40,171 bases of DNA. It comes from CAZZDA01 sp964652585 (GTDB taxonomy: Bacteria > Patescibacteriota > Patescibacteriia > UBA1544). Positions 22,953-31,272 of the stretch are shown here, in pieces; position 1 is the stretch's first letter, and each line of letters begins with the position of its first letter. Location: the NCBI GenBank assembly GCA_964652585.1, contig CAZZDA010000005.1, positions 1-40,171 of the forward strand. Direction: 5' to 3'. Below the pieces are notes generated by a model, which worked only from the letters and a program-made list of their open reading frames with translations, did not search any database and was not told the DNA's origin. The position numbers and the translations under genes were made by a program.

Positions 22953-25895
22953 ATGCAGCTCAAAGATTTAAATCCCGAACAATTGAAGGCCGTCACACAC
23001 AAAGATGGTCCGTTGCTTATTATTGCGGGTGCGGGAACGGGGAAAACCGCGGCGATCACTCAGCGTATCGGGTGGCTTATTGAGCAAGAACTTGCAAAAC
23101 CGGATGAAATTTTGGCACTCACCTTTACCGACAAAGCGGCTGGTGAAATGGAGGAGCGGGTGGACCGGCTTATGCCGTATGGTTATGTGGATCTGTGGAT
23201 CATGACGTTTCATAGTTTTTGTCAAAGGGTGCTGGAACGCTTTGCTTTGGACATTGGGCTCCCTAATGATTTTAAGATAGTGGACGAGGCGGAGCAGCAG
23301 GTGCTTGTGCGCCAAAATTTTGATCGTTTTAACCTTTCATATTACAAACCGCTTGGGAATCCTACGAAATTTATTGGCGCGCTCTTGCGGCATATTTCAC
23401 GCTGTAAAGATGAGGCGATCACGGTTGGACAGTACGCATCGTATATACAAGAATTGGAAGAGGAAAAGAATATTGAAAATGATGCGGAAGAAACAGCGCG
23501 TATGCGAGAGGTAGCTTCAAGTTATGAGAGTTATCAAAAGTTATTGTTAGAGCATGACGCATTGGATTTTGGCGATCTGCTCATGCACACCCTGCGGCTT
23601 TTTGAAGAGCGCAAAAAAATTCTCCATATGTATCAAAAGCAATTTAAATATATTCTTGTTGACGAGTTTCAAGATACGAACTGGACGCAATACGCTTTGG
23701 TAAAACTCTTAGCCGCGCCGAATAATAATTTGACCGTTGTGGGGGATGATGATCAGAGTATTTATAAATTTCGCGGCGCGTCAGTGAGTAATATTTTGCA
23801 ATTTAAAAAAGACTATCCAAAAAGTACAAATGTTTTTTTAACGGAGAATTATCGTTCCAAGCAGGAAATTTTGGATACGTCATACATCTTTATTCAGCAG
23901 AACAATCCCGATCGACTTGAATTTCAGATGCAAAAAGAAAATGGTGGAAAAAGAGAGCTTTCAAAAAAATTGCACGCGCAGAGAGGCGAAGGAGCGACTA
24001 TAGAACATGTTCATACTCGTTACGCGCATGAACAAGGAGAGCTTGTAGCACAGCGTATACACAAACTTGCGGAAAAAGGAGAGGCGTATAGCGACTGTGC
24101 TATTTTAGTGCGTGCGAACGCGCACGCGGATCTTTTTACCGTCGCGCTGGATGCGGCTGGAATTCCCTATCACTTTTTTGCGGCAAAGGGGTTGTATCGC
24201 AAACCAATTATTCGCGATCTGTTTAATTACGCGAAACTTTTGGACAGTTATCATGAATCATCCGCGCTCTACCATATTGCGAACTTGCCGGTGTTTCCGC
24301 GTTTGAAGCGTGAGAGCACGTATCTTACCGATTACGCGCATAAAAAGGCGATCTCGCTCTACGAAACATTTATGAAGTCTGCGATTGTTGCGCAAATTTC
24401 AGAAGAGACTCGTTCTGATATTGCGGCACTTTTACGACTGATTGAAAAGCATAGCGATATAGCGAAAACCGCGTCAGTACGTGAAGTGTTTTTAGCATTT
24501 CTTGAAGATTTTGGGTATTTGACCGCGCTTGGTGAGTTAAGTTCGGTCAAGCCGGAAAGAGAACAACAAGTGTTGACCGGATGGGAGTGGAGTGAGGCGG
24601 AAAAAAGAGAGCATGCGCATGTGCTTGAGCAATTTTTTCGGGAGGTGCAATCTTTTCTTGAGCAGGATGATCAACCAAACCTCAAGAATTTTTTAGCAAG
24701 ATGGCAGTTGATAATGGAAGGAGGTGGGCAAGGAACGCTTCGGCAGGATCCGGAACAAGAAAGTCCGGATCGCGTATCTATTATGACGGTGCACGCGGCA
24801 AAAGGGTTGGAGTTTGATCATGTGTTCATTGGCAGTTTGGTGGATAAGCATTTTCCGTCCACTCGCAAGAGCGAGGCGATACCGGTACCGGACGCGCTTA
24901 TTAAAGAACAGTTGCCTGACGCGGATATGCATGTACAGGAAGAGAGGCGGCTTTTCTATGTGGCAATGACGCGTGCGAAAAAGGGATTGTACTTTTTGTC
25001 AGCGGATGACTATGGCGGAAAATTAAAAAAGAAGCTCTCACGGTTTTTGATTGAGTTAGGGTATGAAAATACACAACCATTTTTCGGGAAAACATCGGGT
25101 GTCGAGGAGGAACGAAGAGACGGGAGTACACCCGATGTTGAGGAGAAAAAGAATCAACAAAAATCATCATCACTCCCTACACATTTCAGCTTTACTCAGA
25201 TGAGGGCATTCCAGAGTTGTCCGTTGCAATATAAATACGCGCATGCATTGCGTGTGCCAGTACGCGGCAAGCCGGCTTTCAGTTTTGGCAAGAGCATGCA
25301 TGCGAGCTTGCAAAAATTCTTTGAATTGCGTCTTGAAGGCAAGGAGCCGGATTGCAATGAACTGTTGCGTATATTGGATGACGTGTGGATCGATGATTGG
25401 TATGGAAGTCAAGATGAACAAAAGAAAGTAAAAGAAAAAGCGCAAGAACAGCTTGCTCGCTTTTATGAACAACATGAAGGGGAGTGGCCGAATGTCTCGC
25501 ATATTGAACAAGCGTTCCATATAAAATTTGGCAAGGTGACATTCAAAGGAGCGATTGATAGGATTGATCGCTTGCCGGACGGCAAAGTGCGGCTGGTGGA
25601 TTACAAAACCGGCAAACCGAAAGAGAAGCTCTTGTGGGATGATAAAGAGCAATTATTTCTTTACCAACTTGCCGCGCAAGATGTGCTCAAAGAAAAAGTA
25701 GGGGAGTTGATGTTTTACTATCTTGAAGATGGAAGTACGGCGGTATTTAAAGGTGAAGAAAAGGATTTTGTGAAACTGGAAGAAAAAGTGTCTACAACAG
25801 TGGAAAAAATTCAGCAAGGGCATTTCTCGCCAACACCCTCTCAATTTACCTGCGGCTTCTGCGATTTTAAAGATATTTGTCCGTATAGGAAATAA
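22953..25895 (+). CDS. UvrD/PcrA-type helicase fused to RecB-like nuclease
   Basis: A protein of 980 residues from the chosen ATG (the frame is open 22 codons further up, from a GTG). Superfamily 1A helicase motifs are complete: Walker A AGAGTGKT (25-32), motif Ia FTDKAAGEM, motif II VDEFQDT (236-242), motif III GDDDQSIYKFRG, motif V VMTVHAAKGLEFDHVF-like and motif VI VAMTRAKKGL. The C-terminal third has a PD-(D/E)xK nuclease core, GAIDRIDRL then LVDYKTGK, with a cysteine before it (QSCPLQYKY) and C967, C970 and C976 at the end, as in the iron-sulphur staple of AddB/Cas4-type nucleases. It likely acts in double-strand break repair in place of RecBCD or AddAB. Confidence 0.92.
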   Translation: MQLKDLNPEQLKAVTHKDGPLLIIAGAGTGKTAAITQRIGWLIEQELAKPDEILALTFTDKAAGEMEERVDRLMPYGYVDLWIMTFHSFCQRVLERFALDIGLPNDFKIVDEAEQQVLVRQNFDRFNLSYYKPLGNPTKFIGALLRHISRCKDEAITVGQYASYIQELEEEKNIENDAEETARMREVASSYESYQKLLLEHDALDFGDLLMHTLRLFEERKKILHMYQKQFKYILVDEFQDTNWTQYALVKLLAAPNNNLTVVGDDDQSIYKFRGASVSNILQFKKDYPKSTNVFLTENYRSKQEILDTSYIFIQQNNPDRLEFQMQKENGGKRELSKKLHAQRGEGATIEHVHTRYAHEQGELVAQRIHKLAEKGEAYSDCAILVRANAHADLFTVALDAAGIPYHFFAAKGLYRKPIIRDLFNYAKLLDSYHESSALYHIANLPVFPRLKRESTYLTDYAHKKAISLYETFMKSAIVAQISEETRSDIAALLRLIEKHSDIAKTASVREVFLAFLEDFGYLTALGELSSVKPEREQQVLTGWEWSEAEKREHAHVLEQFFREVQSFLEQDDQPNLKNFLARWQLIMEGGGQGTLRQDPEQESPDRVSIMTVHAAKGLEFDHVFIGSLVDKHFPSTRKSEAIPVPDALIKEQLPDADMHVQEERRLFYVAMTRAKKGLYFLSADDYGGKLKKKLSRFLIELGYENTQPFFGKTSGVEEERRDGSTPDVEEKKNQQKSSSLPTHFSFTQMRAFQSCPLQYKYAHALRVPVRGKPAFSFGKSMHASLQKFFELRLEGKEPDCNELLRILDDVWIDDWYGSQDEQKKVKEKAQEQLARFYEQHEGEWPNVSHIEQAFHIKFGKVTFKGAIDRIDRLPDGKVRLVDYKTGKPKEKLLWDDKEQLFLYQLAAQDVLKEKVGELMFYYLEDGSTAVFKGEEKDFVKLEEKVSTTVEKIQQGHFSPTPSQFTCGFCDFKDICPYRK

Positions 25896-25907
25896 TACCA
25901 TCTCTCC

Positions 25908-26054
25908 CTAACCATTGAGCACCAAGTCTTGAAAATTTTGATGTATACTTGCTTCAAAACGCTCAACAATACGTGGTATTGCTTCACTTTTCTCAACTTC
26001 GTCTACATCAAAATTTTTCTGCGACTTATGCGCAAGCGTTAATGAGATTTGGTA
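25908..26054 (-). pseudogene. 3' remnant of an unknown gene
   Basis: A 48-codon frame plus stop with coding character (HKSQKNFDVDEVEKSEAIPR then IVERFEASIHQNFQDL) but no ATG, GTG or TTG at its beginning; an in-frame TAG lies shortly upstream, inside the terminator of the preceding gene. It therefore looks like the tail of a gene whose 5' part is gone. The product family is not recognised. The rest of the gap between 25896 and 26127 is the terminator at 26055-26090. Confidence 0.45.
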
Positions 26055-26090
26055 TAAAAAAATCCTCTAACGTGTGAGGTGCTAGAGGAT
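26055..26090 (-). terminator. intrinsic terminator of the 26128-26580 gene
   Basis: On the minus strand ATCCTCTA (26083-26090) pairs with TAGAGGAT (26062-26069), followed by seven T residues. Confidence 0.85.
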
Positions 26091-26127
26091 GGGTTGTTCA
26101 ACAAGGTGTGTGAGTTACACAGCGTTG

Positions 26128-26580
26128 TTATCTACTCGCCAATGCTTCTTGCAAGTTGGACGGTGCATTTCTGTCATCGGTCCATGATCGCATAATAAAT
26201 TGCCTCAGCCATTTTCCTTCGAAATCTTGGACGTAGTTGTATGGACCTCCGTGACCTTGTTGGCTGGCAAGAATATGCTCGTACACCTCCTCACCTGCCG
26301 CCGCTTCTGCGATTTGTTTGAATGCAGTAAAGTCATGCTTATCAGAAGGTATGACGATAAGGTATATCTGAGACCCTTTGTCATCACCTTCGCATGTATT
26401 GAGAAAGATATTGTCACCAGGCTTTACCGTGACTTTTCTGAAGCTCCCACACGGCATCACACCCCTTGCGTACATATGAGGGTCTTCCACATCTGCTGTT
26501 GAGGCATCTGTTTCCAGCCGAATATAATCTCCGTAAGGAGATTGGTAGGTATGTAACACGAAGGTTGTTTGTTGGGACAT
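26128..26580 (-). CDS. hypothetical protein, orphan single-gene unit
   Basis: A 150-residue protein starting MSQQTTFVLHTYQSPYGDYI; the start at 26580 is supported by AAAGGG five bases upstream, while the in-frame ATG at 26595 would swallow that site. It looks soluble, with a beta-rich first half (RKVTVKPGDNIFLNTCEG, QIYLIVIP) and a helical second half ending GKWLRQFIMRSW. I do not recognise the family. It has a consensus promoter (TTGACA-N17-TATAAA) and its own terminator, so it is expressed alone, on the strand opposite to its neighbours. Confidence 0.7.
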   Translation of the reverse strand: MSQQTTFVLHTYQSPYGDYIRLETDASTADVEDPHMYARGVMPCGSFRKVTVKPGDNIFLNTCEGDDKGSQIYLIVIPSDKHDFTAFKQIAEAAAGEEVYEHILASQQGHGGPYNYVQDFEGKWLRQFIMRSWTDDRNAPSNLQEALASR

Positions 26581-26626
26581 AACGAACCCTTTCAAGATTG
26601 AGTGTCAAAGGAACGGCTAACACGTG

Positions 26627-26655
26627 TTTATAGCAAAATTTCATCTTTTTGTCAA
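26627..26655 (-). promoter_or_regulatory. near-consensus sigma70 promoter
   Basis: On the minus strand TTGACA (26650-26655) and TATAAA (26627-26632) are exactly 17 bases apart, upstream of the orphan gene at 26128-26580. It is the best promoter in the window. Confidence 0.8.
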
Positions 26656-26677
26656 ATGTTGGTGGAGGTGGTATATT
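26649..26677 (+). promoter_or_regulatory. divergent promoter overlapping the minus-strand -35 box
   Basis: TTGTCA (26649-26654) and TATATT (26672-26677) are 17 bases apart and point to the DciA-like gene. The -35 box lies on top of that of the minus-strand promoter, so the two directions should compete for RNA polymerase. Confidence 0.55.
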
Positions 26678-26722
26678 GATGAGAGATAGTTTTGTGTTCT
26701 ATGTTCTAGGTTATGTGACTGT

Positions 26723-27028
26723 ATGTCTTTCGAAACGATAAAAAAAACACTTGGATCCTCATCGCTTCTTACCAAGCACGGGTTAAAGAAGCAAATAGAG
26801 GCGGCGGTAATAGTAGAGGAAGCTCAAAAAGCGCTGAAAGTAGTTGTGGGTAATGCAGTATCAGAGCGCGTAAAAGCGGTATCGGTGCGCAATGGCGTGC
26901 TACTCTATCAAACAGCAAGTGCAGCTGCTGCTGCTGCTGAAACTCGCGCGCGCTCACGTGAGATTTTGCATTACCTTGAAGATAAGCTTGGTACAGATGT
27001 GGTGAAAGAGATAAAAGTACGACTGTAA
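26723..27028 (+). CDS. DUF721 protein, DciA-like
   Basis: A 101-residue protein with the DUF721 pattern: an N-terminal helix (SLLTKHGLKKQIEAAVIVEE), a strand pair around VKAVSVRNGVLLYQT, an alanine-rich stretch and ILHYLEDKLGTDVVKEIKVRL. DciA proteins of this family help load the replicative helicase DnaB where DnaC or DnaI is absent. The KH-like core is present; the longer tail of many DciA proteins is not. A start at the ATG after GTGACTGT has no ribosome site. Confidence 0.7.
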   Translation: MSFETIKKTLGSSSLLTKHGLKKQIEAAVIVEEAQKALKVVVGNAVSERVKAVSVRNGVLLYQTASAAAAAAETRARSREILHYLEDKLGTDVVKEIKVRL

Positions 27029-27036
27029 GAAATGTG

Positions 27037-27055
27037 TTCAACATTGAGTGTTGAA
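27037..27055 (+). terminator. weak hairpin after the DciA-like gene
   Basis: TTCAACA and TGTTGAA pair around TTGAG; only ATTTGTC follows, so termination is uncertain. A promoter-like TGTGGTACAAT lies at about 27084-27093, before the membrane-protein genes. Confidence 0.4.
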
Positions 27056-27094
27056 TATTTGTCTCATCACTAGCTTCTATTTTTGTGGTACAAT

Positions 27095-27152
27095 AAATAT
27101 CAATAACTCATAATCTCTCTCAAGTTACAAGTTCTAAGTTACGAGTTTTAAG
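27095..27152. repeat. TATAAC/AAGTTAC tract upstream of membrane-protein operon
   Basis: The stretch has CAATAACTCATAATCTC followed by CAAGTTACAAGTTCTAAG and TTACGAGTTTTAAG, again short related units of the same family, ending seven bases before the start codon. Confidence 0.5.
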
Positions 27153-27157
27153 ATTGT

Positions 27158-27538
27158 ATGTCATTAAAACTTTTTGTCTGGTTTATTCTTATTTGCACGC
27201 TTCTTTGTTGGAGTGCGTGGATATTGATTGTCTTCAACATCAACCCTGAAACAGCAGGCGTGTTCGGTTTTACACTTTTTTATAGCAGCCTCTTTCTTGC
27301 GTTGGTTGGAGCGTTCTCGCTTATCGGTTTAGGCGTGCGGCGTGTATTCAAAAAACATGATCTGGAATTTCGCCAAGTGCGCATTTCTTTTCGCCAAGGC
27401 GTATGGTTTTCATTCTTTTTTGTTGGAGCACTTTTTTTGCAATCCCAAGAAATACTGACTCTTACCAACGGACTGCTGTCTATTTTAGCGTTAACCGTTA
27501 TAGAGCTCTTTTTCTTATCGCGGAATATAAAAAAATAA
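27158..27538 (+). CDS. small membrane protein, unknown
   Basis: A 126-residue protein with about four hydrophobic segments (near 5-27, 34-58, 79-97 and 101-121) joined by a basic loop (RRVFKKHDLEFRQVRISFRQ). No catalytic motif is visible. It ends three bases before the MFS gene, so both are probably translated from one message. The function may be linked to that transporter or to the membrane; nothing specific can be said. Confidence 0.7.
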   Translation: MSLKLFVWFILICTLLCWSAWILIVFNINPETAGVFGFTLFYSSLFLALVGAFSLIGLGVRRVFKKHDLEFRQVRISFRQGVWFSFFFVGALFLQSQEILTLTNGLLSILALTVIELFFLSRNIKK

Positions 27539-27541
27539 AAT

Positions 27542-28735
27542 ATGCCCCACTATTTTGACGGGAAAGTACACAAAGGTTTTGTATCGTTATTTGGAGGTAA
27601 GACTCTTGTCATGACGGCAACGGGCGTGATAGGACTTTTTTTACCGATCTTTCTTTATGACCTCTTTGGAGAGAATTTTTTGCTGGTCATGTTGTACTAT
27701 GGACTTGGTTCTTTATTATATGTCGTGGCACTACCCTTTGGCGCAATATTTTTAAATGATTTTGGCTTGCGTAATGCATTGCGTGTAAGTGTTTTTCTTG
27801 AGGCACTGTTTTATGGTGTTTTTTATCTGGTGCGGCAGGATACTCTTATATATTTTATACCTTTCTCATTGCTTGTCTTGACACTTTTTCGTATCTCTTA
27901 CTGGTTGCCATACCATGTTGATTTTGCAAAATTTACTAAAGGGCTAAATAGGGGGCGGCAGTTTAGCATGATAGAGGCAACAAGAAATATTGCCATGGGA
28001 CTCATGCCCTTGCTTTCCGGATATATTATTATCCGATTTGGCTTTTCTCTTGTTTTTGTGCTAGCGATCGTGCTGACTCTACTTTCTGAGCTTTTCTATA
28101 TACGTATACCAAAAGCTAATGAAACTTTTTCATGGAGCGTGCATGATACCTGGAAAGCGTTTTTTGCTCCTCACAACAGAAAGGTAGTTTTTGCTTTTGC
28201 GGCAGACGGCATGGAACGTGCTATTGGTATTGTTATTTGGCCCATATTTATTTTTCAACTCTTGGAAGGAAATTATTTTCATGTTGGTGCGGTTTCTTCG
28301 ATCATTGTTATTATTACTGTTATATTACAACTGGCGCTTGGTCGGTTGATCGATGTAAAGAAAAGTGAACACCTTGTCTTGCGGTGGGGCAGTACATTCT
28401 ATGCGTTAGGATGGATCGTGAAGATATTTATTATAACGGCATTTCATATTTTTGTGGCAGGGGTATATCACAATCTTATGAAAATATTTATGCGTACGTC
28501 ATTTGACGTGCTGACTTATGAGATTGCGGCGGATCAGGGGCATTATGTTGATGAATTTACCGTACTCCATGAAATGGCGGTGCATGCGGGTAAAGTGATG
28601 CTGACCGTTTTTGTGGTGCTCTTTGCGACTTTCTTGCCTCTTCAGTGGACATTTGTTATTGCGGCATTTGCTGCAATGTTGTTAAATATTATTCGTGAGG
28701 GAAAATATGTAGAGCGCGTGAGCCGCACCTACTAA
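27542..28735 (+). CDS. major-facilitator-like transporter
   Basis: A 397-residue integral membrane protein with about twelve hydrophobic segments, arranged as two six-helix halves separated near residues 190-220. The cytoplasmic loop after helix 2 (GAIFLNDFGLRN) and the equivalent in the second half (ALGRLIDVKKSEHLVLRWG) resemble the MFS A-motif regions. Substrate and direction cannot be read. The neighbours, a small membrane protein and an orphan gene, give no hint. Confidence 0.7.
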   Translation: MPHYFDGKVHKGFVSLFGGKTLVMTATGVIGLFLPIFLYDLFGENFLLVMLYYGLGSLLYVVALPFGAIFLNDFGLRNALRVSVFLEALFYGVFYLVRQDTLIYFIPFSLLVLTLFRISYWLPYHVDFAKFTKGLNRGRQFSMIEATRNIAMGLMPLLSGYIIIRFGFSLVFVLAIVLTLLSELFYIRIPKANETFSWSVHDTWKAFFAPHNRKVVFAFAADGMERAIGIVIWPIFIFQLLEGNYFHVGAVSSIIVIITVILQLALGRLIDVKKSEHLVLRWGSTFYALGWIVKIFIITAFHIFVAGVYHNLMKIFMRTSFDVLTYEIAADQGHYVDEFTVLHEMAVHAGKVMLTVFVVLFATFLPLQWTFVIAAFAAMLLNIIREGKYVERVSRTY

Positions 28736-28836
28736 TTTGACAAAATCACTTGCTGGGCTTAAGCTCCAAAAAGTACAAAAAACGGTCTTTCAAATAAATG
28801 TATAGTTTTTTACACCGACGATGAAGGAGGTGCGGA

Positions 28837-29352
28837 ATGTCACACAATCACCGTCTCTTGAAGAGGAAATTACAACCATTTTTTTTGAGCGAGATAGCCG
28901 TACACCTGGAAGGTGCGGTGAGTGATGAAGTTTTGGTATATGTCGCCGGTCTTCTTGGGCGATACGCTGACATCGAATCACTTCCTCAAGGAGGTGACCA
29001 TACCTGGAGTGCATGGCCGATCGTAACTGATCTGATAATCATGCGCGAAAAGGTAGCAAACGAAACTCTAGATATTGCTCAAGGGTACAATCCGTTTAGA
29101 GCGCAGTGCCAGTTATGCATTATAGGTGACTACGCCTTGTTTTTGAGCGGTGTATTTTCTCATCTTGTAAAGCGGCGCGCGAACTTGCCGTACTATATTG
29201 GTGTTGGCAGCGACGCGTACAATGAATATGCACAAGGAGCAAAGGAGATTGGTATGAGAGGTAGTGCGGAATTGTACTTCGAGCTTAGCAGGGCTTTTGA
29301 GGTGTGCGCGCAAGGCTTGAAAAGAGCAAGTGCGCGGTGGAACATTGCATAG
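28837..29352 (+). CDS. hypothetical protein, orphan with strong ribosome site
   Basis: A 171-residue protein (MSHNHRLLKRKLQPFFLSEI...) with AAGGAGG six bases before the ATG and a TATAGT -10-like box at 28801-28806. It appears soluble and helical, with a tail AELYFELSRAFEVCAQGLKR, and cysteines at scattered positions. I recognise no domain. A terminator follows the stop directly, so it is another single-gene unit. Function unknown. Confidence 0.7.
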   Translation: MSHNHRLLKRKLQPFFLSEIAVHLEGAVSDEVLVYVAGLLGRYADIESLPQGGDHTWSAWPIVTDLIIMREKVANETLDIAQGYNPFRAQCQLCIIGDYALFLSGVFSHLVKRRANLPYYIGVGSDAYNEYAQGAKEIGMRGSAELYFELSRAFEVCAQGLKRASARWNIA

Positions 29353-29383
29353 AGGCGTGAGATTGTATCACCCTCTTTTTTTT
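29351..29383 (+). terminator. intrinsic terminator of the 28837-29352 gene
   Basis: AGAGGCGTGA pairs with TCACCCTCT with one C-C mismatch, followed by a run of T residues. The stem begins at the stop codon. Confidence 0.75.
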
Positions 29384-29392
29384 GAAAAATTA

Positions 29393-29422
29393 TTGACGCA
29401 TATTGAATAAATATGGTATTTT
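29393..29422 (+). promoter_or_regulatory. promoter candidate for ggt
   Basis: TTGACG (29393-29398) is followed after 18 bases by TATTTT (29417-29422), upstream of the transpeptidase start at 29444. Confidence 0.45.
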
Positions 29423-29443
29423 TTTTCAATACATCATTACTAT

Positions 29444-31039
29444 ATGTCAAACTACCAAAAAAACACCGGAGTCATAGCAGCGGGACATGAGCTTACCGCA
29501 GAAGCGGGTGCTGAGATACTGCGGCTTGGCGGTAATGCCTTTGACGCGGCGCTTGCTGCAAAATTTGCGGCAACAGTCGTAGAGCCCGGACTTGCCTCAT
29601 TGGGCGGCGGCGGGTTTTTGCTTGCACATACAGCTGTTGGGCAACAGACGCTGTTTGATTTTTTTCCGGATATGCCATCGCGTACGAAACCTAAAAGCGG
29701 TAAGTTGGATTTTTTTCCTGTATCTGTTGATTTTGGATCAACCGTTCAGGAGTTTCATGTGGGGTATGGTTCAGTCGCGGTACCCGGAGTACTTAAAGGC
29801 ATATTTCACGTACATGAGCGATTGGGGAAACTACCCATAAAAGAGGTGTTGCGACCGGCAATTGAGATTGCGCGAGAAGGACATAGGGTGAACGCTTATC
29901 AGGCATTTATTGCAACATTATTGAAACCGATCTTCTTGCACACTGAAGAAGGGAGGGGTATTTTTGGCAGGCAAGGATCACTCATAAAAGAGGGGGATGT
30001 TTTAAAAATGCCGCTTTATGCTGATGCACTTGAATCTTTGGGTGCTGATCTCGTGCGAGAGGTGTATGAAGGAAGTATCGGTGACAAGCTCATTCGTGAA
30101 GCTGAAGAACAGGGCGGCCTTATTACGAAAGATGACTTGCGTTCTTATGAGGTGATTGAGAGAAAACCATTGCGAATATCTTATAGAGGCGATAGCTTTT
30201 CTACTAATCCGCTGCCTTCCTCAGGTGGAATCCTTATTGCATTTGCACTCAAACTTTTGGAAAGTGTGAATCTCTCTTCCACACATTTGAGCTATGAACA
30301 TCTTCACCAACTTGCTGGCGTTATGGAAGCGACCAATCGTGCTCGCGCAGAAGTGTTGAATGGCGGAGTTCATAAAAAAGATATTGCGGAATACTTTCTC
30401 TCAGACGAAGTTGTTGCCAAGTATGTTGCGCTGTTACAGAATACATCAAGCGAGCTATCGGTGAAACATGCGGAAGAGCCGGGTAAAAATGGCTCAACCA
30501 CGCATATTAGCGTTATTGATGGAGAGGGTAATGCGGCGAGCATTACTACGAGTAATGGCGAAGGTTCGGGGTATTGCATTCCTGGCTGCGGTATTATGCT
30601 CAATAACATGTTAGGTGAAGAGGATTTGAATATTGGCGGCTTTCACCAATACGCTCCGCGAACACGTATTGCGTCTATGATGGCGCCTACCATGATACTT
30701 TGCAATGGAAGGCCGGAAATTGTTTTGGGGTCGGGCGGGTCAAATCGCATTCGTACGGCTATTTTGCAAACGATTGTGAATATCATGGATTTCAATTTGC
30801 CGGTACATAACGCGGTAAGTGCTTCACGCATACACTGGGAACGAGGAGAGTTGCACACAGAGTCAGGAATCAAGGAGGTGATCATTGATCGTTTACGCAA
30901 AGGTCATGCCGTTGTAGCGCATGAAGATAAAGGACTCTATTTTGGAGGCGTGCATACGGCAGTGCGTGGTGTTGCGAGCGGTAAGATTGACGGCGCGGGA
31001 GATGAACGTCGCGGGGGAGTGGTGAAAGTGGTGTCGTAG
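29444..31039 (+). CDS. ggt: gamma-glutamyltranspeptidase-like hydrolase without signal peptide
   Basis: A 531-residue Ntn-hydrolase of the gamma-glutamyltranspeptidase family, which cleaves gamma-glutamyl amide bonds after self-processing. The catalytic threonine should be T352 in GSTTHISVIDGEGNAAS, the new N-terminus of the small subunit. Other family motifs are LRLGGNAFDAALAA, EPGLASLGGGGF, PLPSSGGILIA and GIMLNNMLGEEDL. Unlike most bacterial enzymes there is no signal peptide: the mature-type sequence begins within the first 10 residues. The enzyme should therefore stay in the cytoplasm. The loop GYCIPGCG has two cysteines not usual for the family. Substrate is unknown. Confidence 0.92.
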   Translation: MSNYQKNTGVIAAGHELTAEAGAEILRLGGNAFDAALAAKFAATVVEPGLASLGGGGFLLAHTAVGQQTLFDFFPDMPSRTKPKSGKLDFFPVSVDFGSTVQEFHVGYGSVAVPGVLKGIFHVHERLGKLPIKEVLRPAIEIAREGHRVNAYQAFIATLLKPIFLHTEEGRGIFGRQGSLIKEGDVLKMPLYADALESLGADLVREVYEGSIGDKLIREAEEQGGLITKDDLRSYEVIERKPLRISYRGDSFSTNPLPSSGGILIAFALKLLESVNLSSTHLSYEHLHQLAGVMEATNRARAEVLNGGVHKKDIAEYFLSDEVVAKYVALLQNTSSELSVKHAEEPGKNGSTTHISVIDGEGNAASITTSNGEGSGYCIPGCGIMLNNMLGEEDLNIGGFHQYAPRTRIASMMAPTMILCNGRPEIVLGSGGSNRIRTAILQTIVNIMDFNLPVHNAVSASRIHWERGELHTESGIKEVIIDRLRKGHAVVAHEDKGLYFGGVHTAVRGVASGKIDGAGDERRGGVVKVVS

Positions 31040-31058
31040 GTTTCTTATGATTTTGCCG

Positions 31059-31087
31059 TTGACCCTACGCCGCTTTTTCGGTACACT
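31059..31087 (+). promoter_or_regulatory. pheST promoter with long leader
   Basis: TTGACC (31059-31064) and TACACT (31082-31087) are 17 bases apart. The leader to the pheS start at 31273 is about 180 bases. It contains the perfect 16-bp palindrome TGTAGCTATAGCTACA (about 31172-31187) and two copies of TCAATCACAAAA on either side of it. No T-box motif or phenylalanine-rich leader peptide was recognised, so its regulatory role is open. Confidence 0.5.
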
Positions 31088-31272
31088 TTGGATACTAGTA
31101 AAAATACCTTACACACCTAGCGTCCAGCATACATACATCTACCTTTTTTATTCAATCACAAAATCCTCGCTGTAGCTATAGCTACACCTGTGGTTTCGCT
31201 CAATCACAAAAACGGTACCTGCACGCATGCTGAACACTATTTGTACAAATTATTTTTTCAAGCATCCTGACC

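Noticed and set aside
31040..31272. T-box riboswitch before pheS
   Set aside because: No T-box sequence or antiterminator/terminator pair could be found in the leader.
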